The translations under genes were made by a program, and so were the position numbers. A model generated the notes under the pieces. The model was not told where the DNA came from, searched no databases, and was given only the letters and a program-made list of their open reading frames with translations. DNA of 32,853 nt from a virus, in the IMG/VR virus record IMGVR_UViG_3300030108_002165, positions 1 through 32,853 of that record; one strand, written 5' to 3'. Below, one piece after another: positions 22,816 to 30,794 of the stretch. Numbering within the stretch: the first letter of the stretch is position 1; each line of letters opens with the position of its first letter.

Positions 22816-24026
22816 GCGTCCCACCCATCATCCACAGAATCTACTGGTACGTCTGCCATAGGAGCAATCGCATCGAAGGCCCACCAACCATTTACAGATA
22901 GTCGGTACTCATCATCTTGAGTCTTCCAAGGTTGTGCAATCACAAGTACCTTAGTACCAACGGCGAAGTCAATCATACTTTCTTGGGAAGCAGGGATATA
23001 GATGTCCACCACTGGAGCCATAGAAGTAATATCCAAGTCAGCAACTACTAGATTGAAGCCACCGTTGTCGCGAGGTTCAATACTAATAACTTCTGTAAGT
23101 ACACCAATGAGTCTATCCCACCATCCATCAGTCCCATGATTAGCCTCATAGAACGGACCGACAGCATCAAGATTCTTCAATAGGTCATCGCCAAGCATAC
23201 TACCCATCAGACCACCATCTTCGCTGCGGAAGGGCGGTAGAGGGAATTCAGATGCTAGTGAATCGTCGCGGTTGAACACTGATACTCCAGCCTTAGCATA
23301 ACCAACACCGTTGCGACCCATACGAACCGCATAAGTTCCGGGTACAAAGGTAGGAGGTGCATCTTCGGCAACAGCACCGGAAGCCTTGATTGTTACAGGC
23401 CCGTCAGCAGTAGCGAATAGCATAGTTCTCTCTAATTCCTTAGTAGGTCTAGCAGAGCCGTACTTGAAGTTAGCATCACCGGATGGGAAAGTCGGAGACT
23501 TGTTATCCCACACTATGTAGTAGTAAGTAGATTCATCAAGTTGCTTGATGTTCTTAGGCAACTCGGTTACTGAATCTTCATCGTAGTCTGCTTCAAAGGC
23601 GACTTTGTTTCGTAGAGATGGGTTGATAGCACGACTATAAGTACCGTCGTAATTATCGGTAAAGATTACTACTTTGCCCTGTGTTACTAAGGATTCTCGT
23701 ACATCTTCACTAGCCATCTTTAGAGTGTTGTCCATCTTACGGTATAGCAATTGGCCCCAATCTTTGTATCTAGGTACACTGATAAACATACCCTTTAGGG
23801 ATTCAGCACCACTTCTTTTTAACTTAGCACTTTCGGATGCCAATTGTCTTGCTGCAACTCGTAGAGCAAACACTCCGCATTCCTCGTCATTCTTTCCAGC
23901 GTTGCGCCATGCCGGTCCCTGCTCATCAAGTACGGTTTCTGCTCGTACCTTTAGAGTGGACACTTCCACACCTACATTCGCTGCCACATTCTTCATCATT
24001 TCATCATTCAATGTCATGTCTTTCAT
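22812..24026 (-). CDS. probable single-stranded DNA-binding protein (OB-fold, acidic tail)
   Basis: The 404-residue protein starts with a helical region (about 1-90). It contains beta-rich segments such as QGKVVIFTDNYDGTYSR and an OB-like region at about 310-385 (RLIGVLTEVISIEPRDNG, NLVVADLDITSM, GTKVLVIAQPWKTQDD). It ends in an acidic tail (DVPVDSVDDGWDA) like those that recruit partners in SSBs. It heads the unit with the RecA-like ATPase and clamp. Length suits an RPA-like large subunit. No zinc finger of the RPA type is seen. The function rests on fold pattern and context; the start could also be ATG 24017. Confidence 0.5.
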   Translation of the reverse strand: MKDMTLNDEMMKNVAANVGVEVSTLKVRAETVLDEQGPAWRNAGKNDEECGVFALRVAARQLASESAKLKRSGAESLKGMFISVPRYKDWGQLLYRKMDNTLKMASEDVRESLVTQGKVVIFTDNYDGTYSRAINPSLRNKVAFEADYDEDSVTELPKNIKQLDESTYYYIVWDNKSPTFPSGDANFKYGSARPTKELERTMLFATADGPVTIKASGAVAEDAPPTFVPGTYAVRMGRNGVGYAKAGVSVFNRDDSLASEFPLPPFRSEDGGLMGSMLGDDLLKNLDAVGPFYEANHGTDGWWDRLIGVLTEVISIEPRDNGGFNLVVADLDITSMAPVVDIYIPASQESMIDFAVGTKVLVIAQPWKTQDDEYRLSVNGWWAFDAIAPMADVPVDSVDDGWDA

Positions 24027-24062
24027 TCTCCTGTCGGGTAATTTATCCTTGTTCGTTTAAGC

Positions 24063-24070
24063 ATATAAAG
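24063..24070 (-). promoter_or_regulatory. TATA box CTTTATAT for the SSB/RecA/clamp unit
   Basis: CTTTATAT on the - strand, 36 bases upstream of ATG 24026, in a 45-base gap after the clamp-loader stop at 24072. The predicted start near 24040 leaves a short leader that contains the ACAGGAGA ribosome-binding site. Confidence 0.6.
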
Positions 24071-24071
24071 T

Positions 24072-25004
24072 TCACGCTCTATCCATCAATGCTAGGTTTT
24101 GGATGCAACTTCGTACAAAGTTGGCGCGAATAAGTTCCGGTGAAATACCGGCTATGAGGTCACGTTGCGCTTCAATCAAAGCGTGAACGATTGCTAGTTT
24201 TGACTCTTGCTTTGCATCAGATTCTACCATGTAGTCAAAGACGCCACGTAGAGTATCTGCCAAGGGTTGTCCTTTGATAATCTTCAATGCTCCATCAAAG
24301 GACTTCTCCCGTACTGCTACACGAAGGAACTTAGCATAGTCCACATCGGGAGTACCCAAAGATGCTAGGAACTTGTCTTTGTCTGCACCATAATTAACAT
24401 ATGCTTGTAAGAAATTTATAGCAGAGCGAGCATCGCTATGATGTTTTGCTATACGCTGAATAGTATCGTCCATCCTAACAAAACCAGCGACGTTTTCTTT
24501 GAGTGTTATTGCCCGTAAAATCCTTGCTATATCCCCTTTATAGTAAGGGCGGAAATGTATTACTTTGCATCGGGATTGTAGCCAAGGAGAAACCTTAGCG
24601 AGATTGTTACAAGTCAATATGAAATAACCATGAGCGTTCTCCATAACTCCTTTGAGAGCGGATTGTGCCGCATCAGTCAATTGGTCTGCCTCATCGAGCA
24701 AGAAAATCTGCTTGTGATTACCTGTCCTTGTTCTCGGAATTAGTTCTTCTTCGATGAACCCAATACCCCTTTCATTCTTAGTAGAAGCATTAAACACATG
24801 AAGTTGAAATCCAAGGTCATTAGCCAAAGCGCGAGCAATAGTAGTTTTTCCTGTACCCGCTTCTTGAGAATGAAACAAGTAATTCTGCATAGTCAAACTC
24901 CAAAGAGCAGGTTCCATACCCTTAAACTGCGCTACAATATCATCACGACCTATCACATCTTTCAATGTGGTGGGCCTATACTTTTGTGACCATATTTCAC
25001 TCAT
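24072..25004 (-). CDS. clamp loader, RFC small-subunit-like AAA+ ATPase
   Basis: The 310-residue protein opens with IWSQKYRPTTLKDVIG, the classic RFC start. Walker A is GTGKT (50-54), Walker B is FLLDEADQLT (101-110), sensor 1 is ILTCNN (129-134), and the SRC arginine-finger motif is at 144-146. Residues 150-310 are the lid and collar helices. The length equals archaeal RFC-S. It would load the clamp. No RFC large subunit is in the window, so it may act as a homo-oligomer or with a host or distant partner. The start overlaps the upstream stop as TAATG. Confidence 0.95.
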   Translation of the reverse strand: MSEIWSQKYRPTTLKDVIGRDDIVAQFKGMEPALWSLTMQNYLFHSQEAGTGKTTIARALANDLGFQLHVFNASTKNERGIGFIEEELIPRTRTGNHKQIFLLDEADQLTDAAQSALKGVMENAHGYFILTCNNLAKVSPWLQSRCKVIHFRPYYKGDIARILRAITLKENVAGFVRMDDTIQRIAKHHSDARSAINFLQAYVNYGADKDKFLASLGTPDVDYAKFLRVAVREKSFDGALKIIKGQPLADTLRGVFDYMVESDAKQESKLAIVHALIEAQRDLIAGISPELIRANFVRSCIQNLALMDRA

Positions 25005-25303
25005 TATTCTTCCTCCTCATGTATGCTCCATACTTGTCTGATAGTCTTACTGCATCCTGTGTAGTTTACGACCTTAACACTACGGTCAGAATAAAATCGT
25101 GGGTCGCGCTTCAACATCTGCGTCAAAGAAAGTGGCGATGCTGGCATACACTTAGGCATAGTACCCTTGACTGTTCTGACCTCCGAATACATTTCGTGGG
25201 CAGTACAAGGCCCGTTGTCACGAACATAATCATAACAACGGTTACGGAAGTTCTTGTGTCGTATTCCAAAACCATTGTGTGTCTTTCTACCTCTAGCCAT
25301 CAT
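25004..25303 (-). CDS. winged-helix DNA-binding protein (paralogue family), 99 aa
   Basis: The basic N-terminus (ARGRKTHNGFGIRHKNFRNR) is followed by the family pattern YDYVRDNGPCTAHEMYSEV, then a recognition-helix region (SPLSLTQMLKRDPRFY) and a wing ending QVWSI. At least four other genes here (27733, 30142, 32093 and the N-terminal part of 25370) share this layout. The gene comes right after a promoter nearly copied at 32402, which precedes another member. GGAGGA precedes the two adjacent ATGs at 25303 and 25300. It likely binds viral promoters, possibly its own. Confidence 0.65.
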   Translation of the reverse strand: MMARGRKTHNGFGIRHKNFRNRCYDYVRDNGPCTAHEMYSEVRTVKGTMPKCMPASPLSLTQMLKRDPRFYSDRSVKVVNYTGCSKTIRQVWSIHEEEE

Positions 25304-25334
25304 TCATTCCTCCTACAAATTATAGTCGGATTGT

Positions 25335-25374
25335 AAGAATATAAAGTTACTGGTAGCGGGTTCGTAAGGTTACT
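25335..25374 (-). repeat. promoter cassette, copy 1 (paired with 32402-32441)
   Basis: Forty bases match the second copy at 32 of 40 positions without gaps. The cassette holds a CTTTATAT box (25339-25346), the conserved block AACCCGCTA just upstream of it on the - strand, and the TAA stop of the gene before it (25370-25372). The box is 36 bases before the winged-helix start at 25303. Confidence 0.7.
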
Positions 25375-25807
25375 GATTCCTAATACAATGCAAACAAACG
25401 TCTGCGTCCTTCGGAAAAACTCGGTTCCTTCCACAGACATCACACTTCCTCATCCTCTGTTTTTCTTTTGGAGTCGCTACACTTGGACTTCTTGTAAAAA
25501 TAATATCCTCGGTAGTTTTTATTAGTTCTCTATCAATATCATAAATGGCGTGTTCTGATTTTACTCCCACTATGTTCTCAATCTTTTCCGAACCTACAAT
25601 TATTACTTGTGTATTTTTAGATAGTAAAGCAGAAAGAGTATGTGGAGAAGGGATAACCCTAACACTTCTATGTTCAGATAGAAGGTCAGCCATCCTTTCT
25701 TTTGTCATGGGGCCGTTTTCCCAAAGTAAGTCTACAATTAAGCGACGAATCCGCCGGTTGTTAGCACCCATTGACTTATGAATATACCAAACACCTTTAT
25801 TAATCAT
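25370..25807 (-). CDS. winged-helix protein with C-terminal zinc ribbon, 145 aa
   Basis: The N-terminal part (RRIRRLIVDLLWENGPMTKE, then SPHTLSALLSKNTQVIIVG) shares the winged-helix pattern of its neighbours. The C-terminus has two knuckles, CDVC and CLHC, 16 residues apart, forming a probable zinc ribbon. I chose ATG 25807, preceded by a G-rich site and overlapping the upstream stop by 8 bases. ATG 25771 (MGANNRR) is the alternative and would remove 12 residues. Its TAA stop lies inside the promoter cassette of the next gene. A DNA-binding regulator is likely. Confidence 0.65.
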   Translation of the reverse strand: MINKGVWYIHKSMGANNRRIRRLIVDLLWENGPMTKERMADLLSEHRSVRVIPSPHTLSALLSKNTQVIIVGSEKIENIVGVKSEHAIYDIDRELIKTTEDIIFTRSPSVATPKEKQRMRKCDVCGRNRVFPKDADVCLHCIRNQ

Positions 25808-26129
25808 CCCCCATAGAAAGCCACATTGACGCATCTACGAAAGATGTGTCGTGACTATGCCTTCGGTATTCTTTCCAATCCCACTTACTGTTCTTCCTTT
25901 CTATTTCTTTTATTTCGTCTGGTTTGTTTTCTTCTACCAAAACCAAACCCTCATCACGTACAAGTAGTTTAGCCCAAACGTATTTTTCTTCATTTGGATT
26001 GGATATACGGTTAAACCATATATCGAACCACTTGCACAAAAACACAGGTATGGCGAAATACAAATAAACACTAATCATAAAAATTACAAAAACAAACGCA
26101 TAAGACAAAGCATCAAATATCAAACCCAT
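25800..26129 (-). CDS. small membrane protein, 109 aa
   Basis: Residues about 5-40 form a strongly hydrophobic stretch (FVFVIFMISVYLYFAIPVFL) that could be one long or two short transmembrane spans. A charged cytosolic-type tail follows, rich in Glu/Lys and Trp. It is the only clear membrane protein in the replication arm. It overlaps the upstream gene by 10 bases. It might anchor replication to the membrane or act in host exit; the sequence does not decide. Confidence 0.6.
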   Translation of the reverse strand: MGLIFDALSYAFVFVIFMISVYLYFAIPVFLCKWFDIWFNRISNPNEEKYVWAKLLVRDEGLVLVEENKPDEIKEIERKNSKWDWKEYRRHSHDTSFVDASMWLSMGDD

Positions 26130-26779
26130 TCAGTCACACTCTCCTTTCTTTTACGCATACCTTTGGGCAAGTCATCTCCACTACCCCTAACTTCGTTACG
26201 AACAGCGGCGCAGTTATCCAGTATCTCCCTCCAGTACAAATCATTAGAGCGAAACGGACTAGGTGGAAACTCGTCGCTTTTGTTTTTCTTAGGCCACTGA
26301 ACCCGTTGCCCGCTAGGTTTTATTGCATATGCGACCAAAGCATAAATGTATTCCTTGGGTAACAAAAACATTATGTCGTTCAATGAACGATGTAGTTCCA
26401 AATCATTCGGACGATTTGCACGAACAAACGAAAGCAATAGAGCAACAGGAACATCTTCAATCTGCCTCCTCACAAAATCCCTGTCTCGTACACGAAATAC
26501 ACACTGTATCGCTCTTATGTAATCATCCTCTTGCTTATCTAAACTTGGGTCTAGTATTACGAAGTCCTCACTCTTTTCTGTCAACTTTGGTGTTTTTTCA
26601 GTAACTATTACAAGTCGATGCGATATAAGTTCACGCCACTCCATCGCATCTTTTTCTGTGAACTTGTCTGTATGTAAAATGCAAGTCAAATTAGGAACTG
26701 ATGGTGATGTATTCATTTCATTGAACATCTCGACATAGTTACCTTCTTTGTAACTTCTTTCGTCAGCCGTGTAAATCAC
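26120..26779 (-). CDS. hypothetical protein, about 219 aa
   Basis: The start is taken as GTG 26779, overlapping the previous stop as GTGA. An in-frame GTG at 26797 would add six residues. The N-terminal half alternates strands and helices (LTCILHTDKF, SHRLVIVTEKT, DFVILDPSLDK) like the nucleotide-free Rossmann-type half of a clamp-loader delta subunit. The middle is helical (DVPVALLLSFVRANRP, LNDIMFLLPKEYIYALVAYA), and the C-terminus is basic. No Walker motif is present. A non-ATPase clamp-loader or helicase-loader partner is conceivable, but this is a guess from pattern. Confidence 0.55.
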   Translation of the reverse strand: MIYTADERSYKEGNYVEMFNEMNTSPSVPNLTCILHTDKFTEKDAMEWRELISHRLVIVTEKTPKLTEKSEDFVILDPSLDKQEDDYIRAIQCVFRVRDRDFVRRQIEDVPVALLLSFVRANRPNDLELHRSLNDIMFLLPKEYIYALVAYAIKPSGQRVQWPKKNKSDEFPPSPFRSNDLYWREILDNCAAVRNEVRGSGDDLPKGMRKRKESVTEWV

Positions 26780-27039
26780 GACTCCCAATACGGCCACCCC
26801 TGCACGATAACATGATTCTCAATCCTATCTAGTTGGTTTTTACTCAAATACCAGACTCTTCTTACTTCTGCCTTACTAACCTTGTAATGACCACAGTACC
26901 ACTTAAGACCATCATCTTCAAGAATAGGGCAGATACCAGTTTCGTTCATGGCGGCAAATAGTTTCGGAAAGTCCGAAACAAAGATTGAGCGATTCATAAG
27001 TTGGTAGAGATATGGTCTCCACTTGATAGGTTCACTCAT
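26776..27039 (-). CDS. hypothetical protein, 87 aa
   Basis: ATG 27039 shares ATGA with the upstream stop. The product is rich in Trp and Tyr (KWRPYLYQLMNRS, KWYCGHYKVS, RRVWYLSKNQLD) with a basic central part, compatible with nucleic-acid binding. Only one CxH pair is seen, so no zinc site is evident. I do not recognise it; it is coupled to the possible small terminase gene. Confidence 0.55.
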   Translation of the reverse strand: MSEPIKWRPYLYQLMNRSIFVSDFPKLFAAMNETGICPILEDDGLKWYCGHYKVSKAEVRRVWYLSKNQLDRIENHVIVQGWPYWES

Positions 27040-27665
27040 TCTATGTCCTCCCATTCTACATCTATAACGGTATGCGTCGGACCTTTTAAGGATGCCATAT
27101 GCAACTCCACTTGGTCTAGTAAATCTGGATGCGGTTCAAGAGTATTGACCAACTGACGCATGAAATCATTCATACGATTCTCGGCGAGAAGCAACTGAGA
27201 ATCTACCCCAATCTCCTTCTTCAATTGACCTACAAGTTTCAGAGATGTGTTTGCCTGTCCTACCAGTTTAGTAGCATCAGCAACCCATTCAGATGAGATT
27301 CCTTCTTGTGCTTTCAGGACTTCTAGTTCATCCAACCAGCCCACTAGACGACGCACCAAGCCTTCTGCCATATCCAAAGTATTGATTGACTCCTCTCGCA
27401 TCTTTTCTACGTGGGATGCTTCTTCGGGGTCAAACTCTAGGTGATTGTCCATGTGGTTGTCACAAGTCCCTTCGGGCCAACCATTACGAACCTCAACGAT
27501 ATTAGGACTTATCTCCCTGTTGCGTAGTTGTATCTCCAACTGTCTTTTTTGTGGCGATTCACAAAAAGGACATGGTGAGGACTTCAACACCCATCTAAGA
27601 GTATCTATGACCACTGGCTCGCCGGACTGCGCTATGCGCTCCTCTATCTCTCGCCTAGTTTTCAT
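27036..27665 (-). CDS. DNA-binding protein, possible small terminase subunit, 209 aa
   Basis: Residues about 32-76 follow a pattern seen in phage DNA-binding and small terminase-like proteins: CPFC, then a basic helix (QKRQLEIQLRN), a turn, and finally CDNHMDNHL, giving a Cys2/Cys-His metal site wrapped around an HTH-like core. The rest is long amphipathic helix (about 80-190, AEGLVRRLVGWLDELEVL, NTSLKLVGQLKKEIG), which could oligomerise as small terminases do. Its neighbours are replication genes and no large terminase is seen here, so a transcriptional role is the main alternative. Both ends overlap neighbours by ATGA. Confidence 0.45.
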   Translation of the reverse strand: MKTRREIEERIAQSGEPVVIDTLRWVLKSSPCPFCESPQKRQLEIQLRNREISPNIVEVRNGWPEGTCDNHMDNHLEFDPEEASHVEKMREESINTLDMAEGLVRRLVGWLDELEVLKAQEGISSEWVADATKLVGQANTSLKLVGQLKKEIGVDSQLLLAENRMNDFMRQLVNTLEPHPDLLDQVELHMASLKGPTHTVIDVEWEDIE

Positions 27666-27736
27666 TTAGTTCTCTCCCATTTACAGTGCAAACATTCCCT
27701 GTGTTTTGAAATCATTCCACAACATTGACATCTCAT
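27662..27736 (-). CDS. 24-residue zinc-finger microprotein
   Basis: ATG 27736 overlaps the previous stop in ATGA and its own TGA overlaps the next start in ATGA, so it fits exactly between two genes. The 24 residues hold five cysteines: CQCC at 3-6 and CLHC at 15-18, a minimal two-knuckle metal site, followed by a basic end. Perfect coupling on both sides and the Cys pattern argue that it is real. Confidence 0.55.
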   Translation of the reverse strand: MRCQCCGMISKHRECLHCKWERTK

Positions 27737-28005
27737 TCTTCTTCCCCCCTTACAACGTCCCAAATATAAACAGTACCTTGCTTGCTATGCTTGTAAAACC
27801 TAGCATCCCTTTTCAACCATCTAGCGGCTTGATTGATAGTAACACCAGCCCTTGATGAACAAATAGATTTACCGTTCTTGAAAGTAGCGTAACGTAAAAC
27901 TTGCCTCAAGGTGCAAGGTCCGTGTTCTAATAAATATTCGTACATAGCATCTACCGCCCAAGGAGTTGTTCTTTTAGCCCTTGAAGTTCTAGGAGGCACA
28001 CTCAT
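27733..28005 (-). CDS. winged-helix DNA-binding protein (paralogue family), 90 aa
   Basis: The pattern matches the protein at 25004: a basic N-terminus (RTSRAKRTTPWAVDA), MYEYLLEHGPCTLRQVLRYA, a Ser/Gly loop, then INQAARWLKRDARFYKHSK and a wing ending TVYIWDV. LKRD-x-RFY and GPCT are shared exactly with that paralogue. It is coupled by ATGA to the helicase gene upstream and the microprotein downstream. It is likely a regulator, or an architectural DNA-binding protein. Confidence 0.65.
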   Translation of the reverse strand: MSVPPRTSRAKRTTPWAVDAMYEYLLEHGPCTLRQVLRYATFKNGKSICSSRAGVTINQAARWLKRDARFYKHSKQGTVYIWDVVRGEEE

Positions 28006-29336
28006 TCTTGTTCACCCCAAGGATTAGGCCCACGCTCATTTGTAACAGGACCGATACGACACATAACACCGCGTCGTCCTCTACCTTTCTTAGTCGAAGG
28101 CTCATACTCTCGATACCAAGGTTGCCCTTGTAGATTCTCAATAATCCAACGCTTTGCTGATTGATAATCACCAGCAGTTACCATACGAGACACTTCTTTG
28201 ATAAGTGTGGACTTTGTAATATCTTGCATCCAAAACGCATCTTTCATGAGTAGTGTATCTGCATCCATAACTCTTCTACGCATCATCAAGGACTTTGCTA
28301 GAATATCTTCTAGTCTTTCATCCATAGTGACCACCAGTGGCTCACCGCCACGATAGTTAGAACTCATCATGTGATAGCCGATTGCTATACGCCTAAAAAG
28401 GTCTGCTTCAAAGGAACGGACCTTCGGTGACTCTAGCCACGCTAGGATAGAATCGTCAAACAATACTCCAGTGGGGGGATGAGCAACCGCATCATCTAAT
28501 CTAGTACGTAGCCATCCCTTGATTGTAATAGCCTTCTCAGCCAAAGATACTCTCTCCTCGGTAGTCATATTAGATTGAGCGTGTTGCGCCCTCTTAAAAG
28601 CCAACTCCTTGTCATCATTCATCTCAATATCTATGATGAAGAATCGTCGGTCAAGACCAGAATCCAACTCAAATCTAGCAGGTTGTGTACCAGCCCAAAC
28701 AGTATAACGAGTAGTGTATTGAACCCAACCAGCCCTCATACCTTTCTGTACTCTACCGTTGTCTAGGGAAGTAAGTAATTGGTTTTTCATATCTAGGCTA
28801 TGGTCTTTCTTTGAAGCATCAGACATAGAGGAGAACTCCTCAAAGCCTAGAAAGCCACCACACAGTTCTCTAGCAATTGGTCTACCCATAATCTCGCCAT
28901 CTTCATTGACCGAGCCGAACATACCAGCCTCGGTGATACTGTTCGGACCCATCATGGTTCTAAAACCCTCTCCCATATCTGCATCGAAGTTATGTAGTAA
29001 TCCTGTACCTTCTGCTAGAAACATAAGAATCAAAACTGATTTACCAGAACCCTTAGCACCACGAAGCATGATGTGTATTCTTGTATCAGGCAGTTGCGAC
29101 ATTGGGGTATAGAATGGTATGTTACTGTGTCTTAAGGGACAAGTAGTTATGATGAAATCATTCTCCTCATCTACCAGTGGTGATTCGGGGTCGAAGTCAC
29201 ATCTACTACATTTGTTGAGTGCGTTGAAGATATGCGCCCCAACAGAGCAGAGAAATATAGGAATCTTATCATCTACACCGACGTAGTGATTTCTTTTGGC
29301 GAAATCCTTTACTTCTTCTATTACATCAAAACTCAT
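28002..29336 (-). CDS. MCM-like AAA+ replicative helicase
   Basis: The 444-residue protein carries an N-terminal metal site (C43, C46, C66, H70: CSRC then CPLRH), as in MCM N-terminal domains. Walker A is GAKGSGKS (93-100). The Walker B region is GGFLGFEEFSSM (160-171), with Glu instead of Asp in the first acidic place. A beta-hairpin region then precedes the sensor (LDNGRVQKGMRAGW, YTVWAGTQPARF), and the arginine finger region is GLDRRFFII (227-235). This order matches MCM. The protein is shorter than cellular MCM (about 650-700). A winged-helix-like C-terminus (STLIKEVSRMVTAGDY) is also MCM-like. A different AAA+ clade is the alternative. Confidence 0.75.
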   Translation of the reverse strand: MSFDVIEEVKDFAKRNHYVGVDDKIPIFLCSVGAHIFNALNKCSRCDFDPESPLVDEENDFIITTCPLRHSNIPFYTPMSQLPDTRIHIMLRGAKGSGKSVLILMFLAEGTGLLHNFDADMGEGFRTMMGPNSITEAGMFGSVNEDGEIMGRPIARELCGGFLGFEEFSSMSDASKKDHSLDMKNQLLTSLDNGRVQKGMRAGWVQYTTRYTVWAGTQPARFELDSGLDRRFFIIDIEMNDDKELAFKRAQHAQSNMTTEERVSLAEKAITIKGWLRTRLDDAVAHPPTGVLFDDSILAWLESPKVRSFEADLFRRIAIGYHMMSSNYRGGEPLVVTMDERLEDILAKSLMMRRRVMDADTLLMKDAFWMQDITKSTLIKEVSRMVTAGDYQSAKRWIIENLQGQPWYREYEPSTKKGRGRRGVMCRIGPVTNERGPNPWGEQE

Positions 29337-30145
29337 ATGTGATAACCTCCACTATCATTAGGGTCGATGTCGAATGGACTTGAGAAGTTACCTTCTTCAT
29401 CTATTGAAATCACCAACGAGCGAACTTTGTCCATCTCCTCTATGTTACATTCTATATCAAATACAGTTTGGTAATAATCAACAAAATGTTGAATGGCGTT
29501 TTCATCTAACCCCGTTGTATCTGTCTTGACAACACAAAGGTATGATTCTGCTCGGTTGTCGTGTGCCATAATCTTACTAAACATATAATTGAATAACCAA
29601 CATGGGGTTGTTAGTGCCAACTCCCCATCACCCAAAATGGATTCTCCACCAATTATAGTTTCATTCATAAAATCATAAATAATAACCGCACCGTTGTCAT
29701 CTAACGGGTCAAGTGGTGTATCAACAGTCAATAGTGTAGTCAGCATACAAAAACTACTAACACCCAAATCAATCAACAGACAAGTCATATCGCGGATAGC
29801 CGGATATGAGAAAAGCCAGTTTGTAGTGTCATCTGGACTTGCTGGAGGCATCCAATTCGTCAACCTTAGAAGTATAGTACCGTCAATATCATAGAGCAAC
29901 CAACAAGGTTCCATAGCGTCAGGAATATGATTGAATGGTTCTACGCATAGATGTCTTGAGTAAATACGAGCGATAGGCTCATTGTTTCCAATAGCACCCA
30001 TACCACTGATGAACGTAGAGAAACTAGGTTCGTGTTGCATAAACGCAACGGCGTTACAATCTTCTCTTACAACCGGCAACATACCGCCAGTCCAAAGAAT
30101 ATCTATTTCTTCATAGGTTGTTGTATCAAAATGCGTTCTGCTCAT
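29333..30145 (-). CDS. hypothetical protein, weak PAC2-like pattern, 270 aa
   Basis: The protein is acidic, with strands and helices alternating: PCWLLYDIDGTILLR, YPAIRDMTCLLIDLGVSSF, NGAVIIYDFMNETIIGG and LTTPCWLFNYMFSKIMAH. The order strand, helix with LGV, then a Gly-rich turn and a second helix pair recalls PAC2-family proteasome assembly chaperones, which exist in archaea. I see no diagnostic motif, so this remains a suggestion. It is coupled by ATGA to the helicase downstream and to the winged-helix gene upstream. Confidence 0.5.
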   Translation of the reverse strand: MSRTHFDTTTYEEIDILWTGGMLPVVREDCNAVAFMQHEPSFSTFISGMGAIGNNEPIARIYSRHLCVEPFNHIPDAMEPCWLLYDIDGTILLRLTNWMPPASPDDTTNWLFSYPAIRDMTCLLIDLGVSSFCMLTTLLTVDTPLDPLDDNGAVIIYDFMNETIIGGESILGDGELALTTPCWLFNYMFSKIMAHDNRAESYLCVVKTDTTGLDENAIQHFVDYYQTVFDIECNIEEMDKVRSLVISIDEEGNFSSPFDIDPNDSGGYHI

Positions 30146-30618
30146 ATACTATCCTCCTCATGTAAGGCTATAATGTTGAGTATTGCTTCGATTGAATCAG
30201 CCAATCTTTTAGGTAGTTGCTCCAAGGTAGAGACACGATGTTTTGTTGAATCCTTGTACCACAGTGCCATTTCTTCAACGCTTACTGCTTCGTACACAGG
30301 TATAGGTGTAGTGTAGCGAGAATAAGTTTTCATTGTACTACCCTCTGGAATTGTTCTTCTAGTAGATTTCTCTTCTCCTACCTTACGAAAGAATTTATTC
30401 TTTGACAAGATTTGGGTTACTTGATTAGTAGTATAAGAGTACCCTTGTGCTTTGCCATAAACATACGTGCCACCTCGGTTATCTTTTTTAGTTCTAGCAT
30501 TTTCTAAATCCTTTAGGTGTTCTATAATATCATGAGTGTTTGCACTACCCACTTCTCTCAAGTAGTCCCAAATTCTCATTTTCAACTTACTGTGCCTACA
30601 TCTTCTTCTATTTGCCAT
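30142..30618 (-). CDS. winged-helix DNA-binding protein (paralogue family), 158 aa
   Basis: ATG 30618 is used, preceded by GGAGAGTGA; a GTG at 30627 is the alternative. A very basic start (ANRRRCRHSKLK) leads into MRIWDYLREVGSANTHDIIE and a second helix region (YTTNQVTQILSKNKFFRK), the same layout as the genes at 25004 and 27733. A larger loop lies between the helices and the C-terminal extension of 70 residues is mostly helical. It starts a unit after a noncoding gap, so it may control the helicase operon. Confidence 0.65.
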   Translation of the reverse strand: MANRRRCRHSKLKMRIWDYLREVGSANTHDIIEHLKDLENARTKKDNRGGTYVYGKAQGYSYTTNQVTQILSKNKFFRKVGEEKSTRRTIPEGSTMKTYSRYTTPIPVYEAVSVEEMALWYKDSTKHRVSTLEQLPKRLADSIEAILNIIALHEEDSI

Positions 30619-30705
30619 TCTTTTCACTCTCCAAAATTAATTCAGAAATAATTAATCGCTACACCATTCCCCGATTCTACTAATTCTTTTTTTGTTTCAT
30701 AGATG

Positions 30706-30734
30706 TTTTAGAAATTAGTTCTTCTTTTCTAAAA
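30706..30734. repeat. AT-rich inverted repeat in the intergenic gap
   Basis: TTTTAGAAA (30706-30714) and TTTCTAAAA (30726-30734) form a perfect 9-bp stem with an 11-base loop. It lies in the 176-base noncoding gap 30619-30794, between the ERCC4-like gene and the next unit. Another inverted repeat, ATTAATT/AATTAAT (30636-30642, 30650-30656), sits closer to the start at 30618. An operator or a terminator could explain either one. Confidence 0.4.
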
Positions 30735-30743
30735 ACACTAAAG

Positions 30744-30762
30744 ACGAATAAAAAGAATTCGT
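30744..30762 (-). terminator. probable terminator after the ERCC4-like gene
   Basis: On the - strand the region after the stop at 30795 has T runs (TTTTT at 30763-30767) and a 6-bp hairpin ACGAAT/ATTCGT (30744-30749 with 30757-30762) whose loop is TCTTTTT. T-rich stretches terminate archaeal transcription. This suits the end of the unit beginning near 32383. Confidence 0.45.
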
Positions 30763-30794
30763 AAAAACGGTGGGCTGGTAGCCATTATTTATTT

